Notes under the pieces: model-generated
Seen by the model: only the letters and a program-made list of their open reading frames with translations
Told to the model about the DNA's origin: nothing
Database searches by the model: none
Program-made: the position numbers and the translations under genes
Shown: positions 44,583 to 55,630 of the stretch, in pieces
Layout of the letters: each line of letters starts with the position of its first letter
Numbering within the stretch: position 1 is the first letter of the stretch
NCBI GenBank assembly: GCA_025677815.1
Contig: JAIXMP010000011.1
Span: 1,178,001-1,242,000 of the forward strand
Direction of reading: 5' to 3'
Origin: Phascolomyces articulosus
Lineage: Eukaryota; Mucoromycota; Mucoromycetes; Mucorales; Lichtheimiaceae
Length of the DNA: 64,000 nucleotides

Positions 44583-47002
44583 TTAAGCATAATCGATGTA
44601 TTTTATTTTTCTCTGTGGGTCCACTTTACAATCTTCGGTAGTCTTCTTGCACCGCCTTATTCGTAGCATCTCCAGTCTTAAACGAGATGTATCTATCAGT
44701 GTCTTTACACCTTGATCCGTCACACGGTCTAAATTTTCCAGAGTAACAGAAGATAAATCATTTCCTTGCTCACCGAGGACTGCCAACACGTCATCTGTAA
44801 TACAGGTCATGTTTTCTAACGATACATTTGTTAGATGGTACCCAATTATATAGAAAAAATTCTTGATGTCATTTGTTGAAACTAGGGGTAGATCTATAAA
44901 GGTGATCTTCTTCAACGATTTAATTCCTGCAACCGTAATAAGCGTGACATCCGATACTTTTAGTTGGCGTTCAAGATGAAGAGATTCCAATAATGAAAAT
45001 GATAAATATCTTGCAAATAATTTATTTAGTGACTCTGAATTGGTTAAATATTCATCTGCCTCTGATCTCCCAATTATGCTGAGTCGCTCAAGTGGCGGCT
45101 TTTTAAGAAGAATATCGGCTAACTTGTCCGTGCTAGGAAGTCCACCTAGTTCTAGATGTTTCAATGTTATTGATTTACGAACTGATTGGTAAATTTGAAA
45201 TCTATTCATAATATTCGGTGAACTATAAAATGTCAAACTTTTAATTTTTTCAAAGTTGAGGTCAGGATGGTCTAGTTTGAATATTTCATTGTTCATTGTT
45301 GTTGTTGTTCTTGGCAGTGTTACATTAACAGCTTCCAATGTCGTCCTGTTTTGATGCATAAGCTGAAATATTTTAGTTTCATATGAAACTGATAATTCAT
45401 CACTAAACTTCTGGGTTATCCATAGGACTCGTAGACCTGTTTCTCTCCAATTACTATCCTCTTTTTCCGTTAGCTGTGGTACACCGTCGATAACATACTT
45501 GTTGATACCCAAAATTTCCAAATTTGATGTTGCTGTTTGCGTCAAGAACATATCTAGGACTGCTATATCACCACAGTAATTGCCAATATTGATTCGTCGT
45601 AATTGTCGGCATATTTGTATTATAGATTCAATATCTTGCTTAGATATTGCTTCCGCATTAAGCTCCAAGCTAACCAAGTGGCGGTGGTTGTCAAGCGTGG
45701 CCAGATTTCCAATAAATGTAGATAACTCAGTGTTAGTATTATGGTATATAAGATCTGCCAGGTTTCTACATGATTCTAGGATTGTCGCTATGGTGATAGT
45801 GGGGTTTATATCATAATCGCGCGAAAAATTGATGTTGAGACGGGTCAAGGTATTTCGAATTGAATACAATGCATTTGAAATATCTGCGGTATATTGGTCC
45901 ATGTTTTGGATTACGGTCTTTTCTGGTGCTATTATTAATAAAACTTATATTTAGTCACTTGTTTAAACTATGTATTTATAAAGTTATATTAATGGCTACT
46001 ATAGTACAAAACAATGACTCTAATATTCCATTCAGGAGAAAAAATCAAAAAAGAACCATATTGATGAAATCATTATATATACTCACCATATAATGAAAGA
46101 GCTTGGATATTGAGAAAGTAACCATTTTGCAAAGCTTTAAAAATATGAGACTGGATATTTTCAGTTGTACGAGAACCAATACGTAAAGTTTTGACATGGT
46201 CGTAAAGGAAATGAAGTAAATGAATCAATGGTATATTATTTACTCTATAAAATCCAAGAAGTAAACTTTGCCATGCTTCTGCACAACTCAAAATCTCCTT
46301 TCGCCACAATTTTGAAACTTGAATACAAACGAGGCGGTCATTTTGTGGCAATAACGTAATGATGGTTTTTGTGATTCCATCTGGAAATGATCGTAGAGGG
46401 TCGGACGTATTTATTCGCAATAGCTTGGTTCTGACACCTCCACCACCATTTCCTATTCTTTCCAAATCTTTGTTTGTTTCCTCCATTGAGTATTGATTTG
46501 TTTGATAATGCTTTCTTCCTTGTCGTGATATTTCAAGGCTGCTGATGTTATTCGTTTCCTCAATTGGTTGTGGGTTTGTTTTATGATGATGCTGTTGTCG
46601 TTGTTGTTGTTGCTGTGAGGCCCTAAAGTTCCTGTTATTGTTGCTCCTGCTGCTATGCTCATCACCATCGGCTCCAACAGTACTACTGATTTGATGCCCA
46701 TACATCGAAAGTAGATGACCCACCCTTGCGTAACCAATCATTGATGCCGGTGCAACGTTTGTCATTTTTTGTGCATCTGCATATGCTTCATTATATTGAC
46801 CGTTCATTGTATGGCCATAGGATCGGATATCAAGAAGTGCAAGAAGGAGTAAGTTTTGTTCGTATACATAGTTGATTGTTGTGGATACATGTTCTACGAG
46901 TTCTTGATAGTTTTGATGTATAAAAGCTTCTTTGATTCTTTGAATTTGGCCCGGAAAGGACTCAAAGGTATCAAGAAAATGAGGTGACAGAGATTCGGCC
47001 AT
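44583..47002 (-). CDS. TPR / F-box / leucine-rich-repeat protein (Pof3/Dia2-like architecture)
   Basis: Two exons, 46088-47002 (donor GTGAGT after 46087) and 44583-45928, joined as ALSLYG/APEKTVIQNM in phase. The N-terminal part has TPR-like helices (IKEAFIHQNYQELVEHVS, then GQYNEAYADAQKMTNVAPAS). A low-complexity Asn/Gln/His stretch follows. Then comes an F-box (FPDGITKTIITLLPQNDRLV, then CIQVSKLWRKEI). The C-terminal half is leucine-rich repeats (LRRINIGNYCGDIAVL, LKHLELGG, LESLHLERQLKVSDVT, ITDDVLAVLG, VTDQGVKTLI). F-box proteins with TPR and LRR are SCF ubiquitin-ligase receptors; yeast Dia2 and fission yeast Pof3 have the same order and act in genome stability. The start at 47002 (MAESLSPHF) is preferred to an upstream ATG at 47083 whose extension is a hydrophobic run. 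The target is unknown; such proteins are numerous in Mucorales. Confidence 0.82.
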
Positions 47003-49834
47003 AGGTACAGACTTCAGCTGATAAAGAAAAAGAGAAAAACGGAAGTAACAAAAAGAGAGAAGAGAAGCAGAATAAAAGCCCATGATAAAATCTATTTATT
47101 CGGATTTTTGTACCACCACTAAAATCCTGAGTAGCTAAGCCGAACAATACACACACAAAAAAAAGATATTGGTCTTAAATATACTGGTTTTTTTTTTTTT
47201 GGTAAATCCAAACACAATTTGTATACGAAAACAAGCTAATAACACTAAAATCAATATTGAATTGAAAGCACTTGCTACCAACTATCCATATTTATTAAGT
47301 TTAGAGCGTTGAGTTTTTATTTTTTTACTATGAGAGCGATGCTTATCCATAAATACTACTACCTCCATTATTATTAAGTAGGTGTTAAGTTTATTATTCA
47401 CTCTGTATTTGAATATATGTAAATGTATATGAATATGTTATATATAATATATAATTCACTGGACGTTGGTGGTTCACAAATTTAATAATATGCGATGTAA
47501 AAAAAAAAAAAAACATAAATGTTTATAAATCTGTCGTATTTAAATAAGGTGTTTGGTTTAATTTTATTATGAGTTCTATTGTCTCTTAATTGATTGAAGG
47601 AAGAGAACAAAGATAGGGATATTAATTAGTCAACGGGAGATATGGATAGTTGTTTCTATGTGCATAAACTATACTAATTAAGCATACCAACCCTTCATCC
47701 TATTATATACAAAAAAATATAATATTTAATACGTACGTACATAGTATGATACAATAAACAGTCGATTTTACTGTATACCTCACCACATTTAATTCATTCT
47801 TCACTTTGGCAGATCTCATGACATAAAGTAACAAATTTGTGTATTTTATCATATAATAACCTCATTTTGATAAAACCAGTATTTCTTACGCTTATCATCT
47901 CCAGAACAATCCACAGTTGTACTAATAACAGCTAAAACCACATAGTGTCAAGTGCATAGAATGTTAATAGATATGAGCTGGTTTTTTTTGCTTTAGTAAT
48001 TCATTATTACACAACCGAAATCAGCTGGATTAGTGAGGATTTTCGCTTACCCCAGGCTCTCCCCTCTGAGACTCTCGTCCGATCATTGTTACACGACGCT
48101 TTTTTTTTTTTACCTCCATTCCTTTTAAATAGGCTTTTTCATTCAATTTTTTTTCTGCATCATTTTTATATATACACTCTCTATTTTCACTTTTTGTCGA
48201 CAGTAAAAGACCGCAGTTCCATGACGATAAAATGTATTACACGCAATGGACATTATGGGTCGACGCTGTGAATTCTATTGTTTTTTTTTACAACATGCGA
48301 TTCAACAAAAGGAATCAACTTGCTTGTTATTTTTTGCTTAATAATAATATTCCAATGACAAACTCTCGCCAATGGTGTACTACCGCGAGTACTGCGAGCA
48401 TTATCTATGACACCTTATAATAAAAAAGTACTAATTTGGACGCACTTGATAAGGTAAAAATAGTCAATGGTATATTTTTAAAAGGGAAAAGCATGTACTC
48501 TAATAGATTCCTTAAAAGTCATATCGATGGGTTTTTACTCAGGCACTTTATTAAAAGTGGTGGTACTTTAATCATTTAAATTGTTTAATCACATCAAAAA
48601 AAAAAAAACTTTTGATGCGCATGATGATGTGTCATCATCAGGTACTTTATATATTACTTTCCCTCAGTTCTTCAATAAGATCATCATACTATATCCATAG
48701 CGGAAGAGCAAGCAGTTAATCAATTCCGTACCAGAAACATCAGTGTAAATGCAATAATAATCAATTACAGTTTGTTCATCTTTTTACTAATAGGTTCATG
48801 AGGAAATAATAGAATAGCCATAGTATATGTTATCTAGTTTTAATATTGTAGTCATTCATTCTAAGAATATTTTGGCTGAGTTGATTGTAGTTTTGGATGG
48901 CTCGTGGAAAATTAAAAAGCTCTTTTTAATAAAAAGATTAAAATGTGAAAACATCACCTGATTTTTTGCATACAATCAAATTCTTCTCCACAATAAATTC
49001 ACTCGCTCTATCTTTAAGGTAACTTGGGTATTGTTACACAATGCTTACAAACCAAGAGGTTCATTATACCATTGCATATATTTTATATCCCTCCAGTCAA
49101 CATTTCGACAGTTTCTTCGTTTATTAAAACTACTACTATTTCCATTTTTTAAAGAAGATAAATATGAGTATTAGTAAGGAAAGATGAAAGCAATCACTCG
49201 TTTATTAGTATTTATAATAGACTTAAAATTCTAAATTTGTTTTTTAGAAGCATAGTGAAGAACATCTGGAAGAGTCTCGAAAGGTCACCCATATTTAGAT
49301 GAATAGGTCTGATTTTCAAATAATATGCTCCAGATACAACTAAATTATCAAACTGATTGGTGGTTTCTGCTAGGGTGGCTTTTTTATTGGCTTCCAATAC
49401 ATATTTATGGACTGCATTTAGAATCCAAGCTTCTTTTTTTATTTGGTGTGCCACATACAACGAATACGTTTAAAAAATTTGGTTTTTATTTTACGTTTCA
49501 GTTGAACACCTCGTCCTTGGCAGACATTTTTGTTCAAGACCGATAGAGAAAGATATAAGTATATGAAAATCCTGCGCTCGTAAGCAGGGGAAAAGTTAAG
49601 GGAGAAATGTTAAAGGTAAATATAAAGTGCTGATTATAGGAGACCATACAGCATATACCAAAAACGATCTTTTTATACTTCTGGCGTAAAAAATATTGAT
49701 CCTCTTCTCTTGCAAAAAAAGTCGGAGATATGTAAGGAAAAAAGTATATATTAAAGGTGCGAAAAAGATCGATTAGTAAAATACGTTTAACCTCTCTATT
49801 CATTCAACTTTTTTTTTGGTATTAAAAAAATACC
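47003..49834. other. Intergenic between F-box gene and EamA2
   Basis: 2.8 kb with both promoters, the R2 repeat, and several short open frames without family resemblance (for example 48232-48420 and 49212-49460). A T/C-rich leader-like stretch at 48080-48190 followed by a short broken frame could be a lost gene. No gene is claimed. Confidence 0.45.
47495..47610 (+). repeat. Duplicated non-coding segment R2 (partner at 39925-40055)
   Basis: Second copy of R1, same orientation, lying downstream-side of the F-box promoter and upstream of EamA2. Its partner lies just after the aspartic protease, so a block containing that flank was probably copied along with the EamA gene. Confidence 0.55.
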
Positions 49835-51139
49835 ATGCCTCGACAAATCATCATTGTTAGTAGAGAAGAACGAACACCTCTTCTTTTACAGCAACAGCAA
49901 TTGCGACAACAAGAGCAAGAACACCAGCAGCATCAAACAGCTAATGAATATAAACAACGTGGTGGTGGTAACAATGCCAAATCAGAAGCCCTTGGTCTTT
50001 CTCTTCTAGTACTTTCAGCATTATCATTTTCTTCAATGTCTCTTTTAGTCAGTCTAAGTGGCCGTGCATTTCCTTCATTTGAAATCCTACTAGCAAGATC
50101 CACAGGCCAAGCAGGTCTTGGTTTTATTGGTTGCATATGGCTTGGTATCAATCCATTTGGTCGACGAGGTGTAAGAAAATGGCTTTTGGTGCGTGGTATC
50201 TTTGCTTCTATTGGAGTTACTTTGTTTTTGTACAGTATTACACAATTACCATTAGCCGATGCTACAGGTATATTTATTATTTTTTATATAATTTTTAACA
50301 TGTGATAGAACAGGTTTCTTCTTTTCTTTATTCTTAGTAATTTCTATTTATCCACTTTTTCCCATAGTTATCTTTTTCATCAATCCAACGTTCACAGCTA
50401 TCCTTTCCGTACTGCTTCTTGGTGAACCCTTTGGATGGTTTGAAGGCATTTGTTCAGCTCTCTGTATGCTTGGTGCAGCATTAGTTGCTAAACCTGAGTT
50501 TTTATTCGGTACTCAAGATAATAAAGGTTTGCCACCAGAGAATACAATAACAAGCGGTCGTATGTTTATCGTCTTTTGTGCATTTATTGGTGCTATCATG
50601 GCTGCTTTGGCTTATATTACTGTCCGTAAAATCGGAAAAGGAACTCATTTCTTTGTCAACACAGTTTATGTTGGTTTATTATCCTCTCTTCTTGCTATAC
50701 CCTCTTTGCCTTTTTTTCAACAAGAATTCATTTGGCCCCAAGGGTGGTATGAATATACAATACTTTGTATGACGGGCGTTACTGCATTTATGGGCCAATG
50801 TTTGTTAAATAAGGGGTATAAAAAAGTTTTTTTTTCTCTTCACGTGCTATAATGACATATATACTATTTATCCTACTCTATACTCACAAGTCAACATGCT
50901 TCTTCTTGATTCTGTTTTGATTACCCACCATTTTACTACCCACACTCACTCATCCACTCACTTATAGACTTCAACTTGTTGCTGCTGGACCAGGAACATT
51001 AATGAGAACAAATGATGTTATCTTTGCTTTCCTCTTTGGTAAGCTTGCTGGAGCCACAATCATTGTTACCATGACAACAGCGATTGGATTACGTAAATGG
51101 TATCACGCCAAATCCTCCTCTGGAGGATTAATTAAATAA
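49835..51139 (+). CDS. EamA/DMT-superfamily transporter 2, with internal deletion
   Basis: Paralogue of EamA1. Exons: 49835-50270, from about 50368 to 50817, and about 50970-51139; intron positions match copy 1. Starts MPRQIIIVSREERTPLLL, keeping the ERTPLL motif, then a Gln-rich insert absent from copy 1. Both EamA repeats are present: SEALGLSLLVLSALSFSSMS and AFIGAIMAALAYITVRKIG. In the last exon copy 1 reads FAFLFGIFVLHEYPDIFSLA whereas copy 2 reads FAFLFGKLAG, a net loss of eleven codons that keeps frame. This shortens the loop or helix before the final membrane helix and removes the conserved Glu-Tyr-Pro part. Intron 2 is longer than in copy 1, with a weak donor GTATAA. It may be inactive or altered. 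HET2 follows 0.9 kb downstream. Confidence 0.8.
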
Positions 51140-52032
51140 CCATAGATAGACACAACAACACCATGATTGAAGAAATTAACCGACATAGAGTGGGATTGGA
51201 CAATAGCTCGCTTTATTGTTCAAAAGGTTTGTTTATACATGAAGGTTGTTTGCCGTCTATTTGGTATTGTATCAACATGTGCACCAGGGCGAATTCGATA
51301 TATTGATAGCAGCGATTATTTATAGTATCATTATTTGTTATTCAATTAAAAAATTATTGTTTGTTATTATTCTTCGAGAATTATGTATATAATAAAAATA
51401 AGTATCAGAAGTTTACTATTCCAACTCTATTTTATGTCCATTACAGATAATTTAGCTCTTAATGGTTACCTGAGTGGATCCAACTTTTGTTTCCAAGATG
51501 ATTTCCATACTTAAATTCAATTTTACAAACGAACCAGTGAAGAGGGAAGTAGCGTTTAATGTGTAGTATATTGGATTATTAGCTTACAGTATAATATTGG
51601 AAATAATGCAAAGATGGCTATAATATATATCCAAAAATTATTATCCATTTATATATTGAATTTTTTACTGTTGCTAATAGTGTTTTTCCAAAATATTATT
51701 ACTCAACATCTGAATAGGTGTTTCACAATTTCTTTTGTATTACTTGGGCTTAGAAAATGTATAAATAGTTGGCTCATCCTCCTTCTGTTTTCTTTTTTTT
51801 ATATTTATTTTTTATTATTTCTTGTTTTCGTTTTATATTGTACCTACTGGACGATAATTTATACACATATCACGATATAATTTTTTTTGGGAAAAACAAG
51901 TAGAAGAAAAGACGAGGTAACTATATTTTTTAGAGATACACCTTTTACGGTTATTATTGTTTTTGCTTTGAAAATAGCTTTTTACCTTTTCTCTCTCTCT
52001 CTCAAGAAAATCAAAATCGAAAAGGGAATAGG
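51140..52032. other. Intergenic between EamA2 and HET2
   Basis: 893 bases, very AT-rich; holds the HET2 promoter. A T-rich open frame at 51614-51880 (Phe/Leu/Ile/Tyr rich) is read as composition bias, not a gene. A T/C tract (CTCTCTCTC at about 51990) precedes the HET2 start. Confidence 0.55.
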
Positions 52033-53868
52033 ATGTTTATTACATATTGTCGCAATCAAATATCGCTGGATACAGCGGATACTACAAATCATCGCCTCCA
52101 AGCGACTGGTGGAATTTATCGGCCTACTTATCTCATGCGTGTTTCAGATTGGAAGAAAGTACCAGGGGAAGAGGCGATAAAAGGGTACTGTGCTCTTTCT
52201 TACGTCCCGGAACAATCTGGACAAGTCGTGCAAAAAGAAGAAAATGGTGAATATGATTATATCGATCATGATGAACATTGTATTATTGAAGGATATAACC
52301 ATGGTGACGGTTTTTTAACAAAAATCAAAAAGCGTTTACTCGGGGATATGAGTGGAGATTCATTGATGATGATACCCATAAGAGAAGGCGAAAAAATAAA
52401 GTACATAGTCGGGTTGGTGAAATACAATGGAGGCAAAGCTACAGTAAAACATGTCACATACGAAAAACTTCTTCAACAATTATGCAAAGATTTTCAAATC
52501 GAATACTTGTGGTACGATAAAATATGTATGGATCCACCTGATGACAATGGAACCAAGCTACGAGAAATCAAACAAATGCATCGTATCTATGGCAATGCTT
52601 GTTATACTGTCGCCATGGTGCCTGAAGTTCATATTCATAATCGAAATGATTTTGATACTATACATTCCGTACTAAAGGTTAGAAAAGCTTATGTCAGAGC
52701 TTGGGCAGACATAGGACAGACATCACTTTGGTGGAAACATAGTAGGGTGTTAGAAGAAACATTGGCATCAAAACGAATCCTGGTGATTGGAACAGACACC
52801 CATATTTGGCAAGATAATAGTTCTTATACATGCAACATGTTTACCATAGGTGACGATGATGTTTCAAAACAGACGTTCGACCTTGCTAACCAACGACATC
52901 CCGGAAGAGAAAATGTAAATCAAGCATCTACGGGCAAAATCAATAATTTGCAGGCGAGTTCAAAACAACAACACGATATTTTCCCCTTGGTTAACATTAT
53001 GTCGAAAAATATTGAAAAAATTGACTATAAAATTAACACCAAAATAGCTTTTCATCATTTTTATCGAACCATGGCCATATATGACCTGTCTATGCTTTGT
53101 TTTGGATCAAATTACCACTTGAATGGTTCGACAGTTCGAGAAAATACAATGAAGAACAGCTATAAACTTCCATCCTGGACTGGCGTTTTTGGACTTTCTA
53201 TTCCTGAACGTGTTACGGCTACAACCACACTATTTGAATCGTCTCACTTTATCTGTGATGGCATGCTTCTACATATACCAACAAAATATTACAAAACACT
53301 CTCTATTATAGCATATAGTCATGGCTGTTTCACGCCACTATCTCACAATAAACAGCAACGGGATGAACAGGTGGCTATTTTCCATAAGCGGATGAATGCG
53401 ACAGGACCGTATAATGCAGTAGAAGGAGAGGAAACTGTTCTCATAGATTGGGCGATTCAAATGAAAAAATTTTCACATTGTTATGCTACGCATTATTATC
53501 AGCCCCAAGATGGATCTGTCATGCAAGCAAGACCACTTTCGTTGACTGAAGATTGTAAAAAATGCATTATTTTGCCCATTTTGTTTAAATCCGATAGTTT
53601 GCTTGTTAACAAGAGAAAAGAACCAAGACAACCATTCAGACCTTATTTTGGTGACACCCACGATTATTATCTTCCTGTTCTTAAAAAAATCACGTATCGC
53701 ACCAGCAACAACACGACGGAGGAACGATTCAAGGTGGTCGGTATTTATTTTCTTGGTAGTCCCTATTTTGGAGACCTCATTAGTTCAGGTGACTTAGAGA
53801 ATATTTTGCACTCGGTTTTTGGAAATGATACAACCCATGATGAAGTGAAAGAGTTCATTATTCAATAG
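52033..53868 (+). CDS. HET-domain-like protein 2, diverged paralogue of HET1, intronless
   Basis: Single exon of 611 residues. It aligns with HET1 along most of its length: YLMRVSDWKKVPG with LIRISDMEVVNG, CALSY (53-57) with CALSYSW, QLCKDFQIEYLWYDKICMDP with QLCKDFNIKYLWYDQLCINQ, QMHRIYGNACYTVAMVPE with KMHQIYSNAYCTVAFVPE, and KLPSWTG with FLPSWTG. The HET signature is eroded: the tryptophan after ALSY is gone (VPEQSG), CINQ is CMDP, and WTLEEA is VLEETLA without the Trp. No premature stop is seen over 1.8 kb, so it is expressed or recently diverged. The start MFITYCRNQ is the first ATG of the frame, 0.9 kb after EamA2. It may keep the fold with a changed partner or activity. Confidence 0.75.
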   Translation: MFITYCRNQISLDTADTTNHRLQATGGIYRPTYLMRVSDWKKVPGEEAIKGYCALSYVPEQSGQVVQKEENGEYDYIDHDEHCIIEGYNHGDGFLTKIKKRLLGDMSGDSLMMIPIREGEKIKYIVGLVKYNGGKATVKHVTYEKLLQQLCKDFQIEYLWYDKICMDPPDDNGTKLREIKQMHRIYGNACYTVAMVPEVHIHNRNDFDTIHSVLKVRKAYVRAWADIGQTSLWWKHSRVLEETLASKRILVIGTDTHIWQDNSSYTCNMFTIGDDDVSKQTFDLANQRHPGRENVNQASTGKINNLQASSKQQHDIFPLVNIMSKNIEKIDYKINTKIAFHHFYRTMAIYDLSMLCFGSNYHLNGSTVRENTMKNSYKLPSWTGVFGLSIPERVTATTTLFESSHFICDGMLLHIPTKYYKTLSIIAYSHGCFTPLSHNKQQRDEQVAIFHKRMNATGPYNAVEGEETVLIDWAIQMKKFSHCYATHYYQPQDGSVMQARPLSLTEDCKKCIILPILFKSDSLLVNKRKEPRQPFRPYFGDTHDYYLPVLKKITYRTSNNTTEERFKVVGIYFLGSPYFGDLISSGDLENILHSVFGNDTTHDEVKEFIIQ

Positions 53869-55630
53869 AAGAGTTTAATTCATCAAATGAAAAAAAAGCA
53901 CATGTAACCTAGATATAAGTTCCTGTTCCTATGTGTAATTTGCTTTATAACTTTTAATTATATAAAAATAAGCACTTAATAAATTTTAAGGTTGAAATTG
54001 GTAAAGTAACGTTATATATATTACTAGGTAATTTTTTAATTTTGGATTGAAGAGAAAATAAAAAGACCATTTTGTAGACTATATCTAATTAATCAACATA
54101 TAATGCCACACTATGTTACTTTAATAATACATAGGGAAGTAATATTATTAGTAGTATAAGCTCTAAACATCTTCTATTCAAGTTGGAAGTGGTGGTGCTA
54201 TATTCTGATGGGCATTGATTATATTGATGGTAAGTCCAGCTATAATTATATTATACATGATTATTTACGTCTCTATCTAAGCAATGCTAAGCACAGCAAC
54301 AATTATTATATAGTTACCTATTAATAGGTTTGAGATAGAAGGATCAAAAAGAATCTTTCAGCAAGTGTGGTTGCGTGAGTGGTTCGAATACAATGTTAAC
54401 CGCAGCATATATAATGACTGTTATGGTACATTTTTTTTATTTGACAAGTCTAGTATGACAAGTTAAAATCTCCTAAAATATATTATGGTAAAAATACACT
54501 TGAACCAGCAACATATCCCAAAAGTCATCCTATGATACGTTTTTGTTCCCTCATTCGATGAAAATAATAAATAAATGTATAATGGCAAACTTTTTCGAAA
54601 GTATGTCATCTATCGACCCATCTTACCAATGTATTTCATATTTATCATTCTCATATCCTTCAAAAGGGAAACAGAAAATCATATCATGTCTGAATTATCC
54701 AAGTGGTGACGAAATTTAACCATGTGGCCTAATGCTATGAAGTCATCACTACATCCAGTCATTATTATAAGAAATTCTAATCTAGTCAATTCGTGTAACT
54801 TTTTTGTTGTTTAGATGCCTTGGGAAAAAAAAGATTTTTTCTACAACATTCCAAATATTTAGTTATAAAGAAGATGAAAAAGTAGGCAGAATATATAAAA
54901 TGAATATAATAATAATAATGATAATGATAATGATGAAAATAATAAAAGGAGAAGAGCTCACCTTTTTATTTTATGCAGATATGATTTTTTTAAGGTTGGC
55001 TTTTAGGAGAAGTACTACGGTTAAAAATATCTTCTCTTTGGGGGTTCAGATGAACTAGTGGAAGATTAAAAAAATCAACAAAAGGCCCTGGTTTTAATGT
55101 TGCACATAGACTAATATTGTTGAGTAAAAAAATATAATAATATCAACAATATATTATCTTATTCTATATTCTATTTATTATAATATGAAAATTGTTTGTT
55201 ATTTATTTAGAGTTAAATGTTAGTAGTTGGACATATTGTAAAGATGAAAGATAAACTGGTCTCCTTGTTATTACTGTATAGCGGAAACGCACAGGTTTTT
55301 TTTAATAATCAATATAAAAAATTCATGTAACCTAGCAAACAACAATCGGAGTGTTTCGGAATTCCGACACGGTGAAACGAGCCACTAGGATGGCCTTGTT
55401 TTTTTGGGTTTCATTTTTTTTTTTCTTTTTTCTTAACTCCACATACAAAAACAACCAGGGCAACTAATACACATTTTACTTCTTTAATACACCTTTTTTT
55501 TTTTTTTTACTTTTTTTTTATTTTCCAATTAAACCAAATTCATTCTTTTGGTTATTTATTTTTTTTCAATTCTTAATTTAATTTAATTACCCTCCCCACT
55601 CAACCTTACATTGAAACGCGCCGACTCGTC
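53869..55630. other. Intergenic between HET2 and FZO1
   Basis: 1.76 kb, AT-rich. Contains a possible hAT-transposase zinc-finger relic (54329-54466) and a strong T/C leader at 55480-55570 before FZO1. Open frames at 54804-55058 are low-complexity (Met/Ile runs). Confidence 0.5.
54329..54466 (+). pseudogene. Possible relic of a TTF-type zinc finger (hAT transposase)
   Basis: Open frame FEIEGSKRIFQQVWLREWFE, then YNVNRSIYNDCYGTFFLFDK, ending at a stop. The arrangement R-x-FQ-x-W, then W-x-EY, then a Cys near an aromatic pair resembles the TTF zinc finger at the N-terminus of hAT transposases (KRSFQ..WL..WLEYS...FCYYC). Only a short piece remains and the first zinc cysteine pair is incomplete. 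Weak; not assigned further. Confidence 0.25.

Noticed and set aside
48232..48420. 62-residue plus-strand open frame after a T/C leader
   Set aside because: No domain and no good continuation; may be a decayed gene but cannot be supported.
49212..49460. 82-residue minus-strand open frame MYVAHQIKKEAW...
   Set aside because: No family resemblance, AT-rich, and a broken frame beside it; too weak to call a gene, though it could be a relic.
51614..51880. 88-residue hydrophobic plus-strand open frame
   Set aside because: Phe/Leu/Ile/Tyr-rich translation of T runs, not a membrane protein with loops.
54372..54390. GTGGTTCGAATAC resembling a tRNA T-loop
   Set aside because: No matching acceptor or anticodon stems upstream; it sits in a protein-like frame.
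54804..55058. 84-residue plus-strand frame with a Met/Ile run
   Set aside because: Reading of an ATAATAATG repeat; no homology signal.
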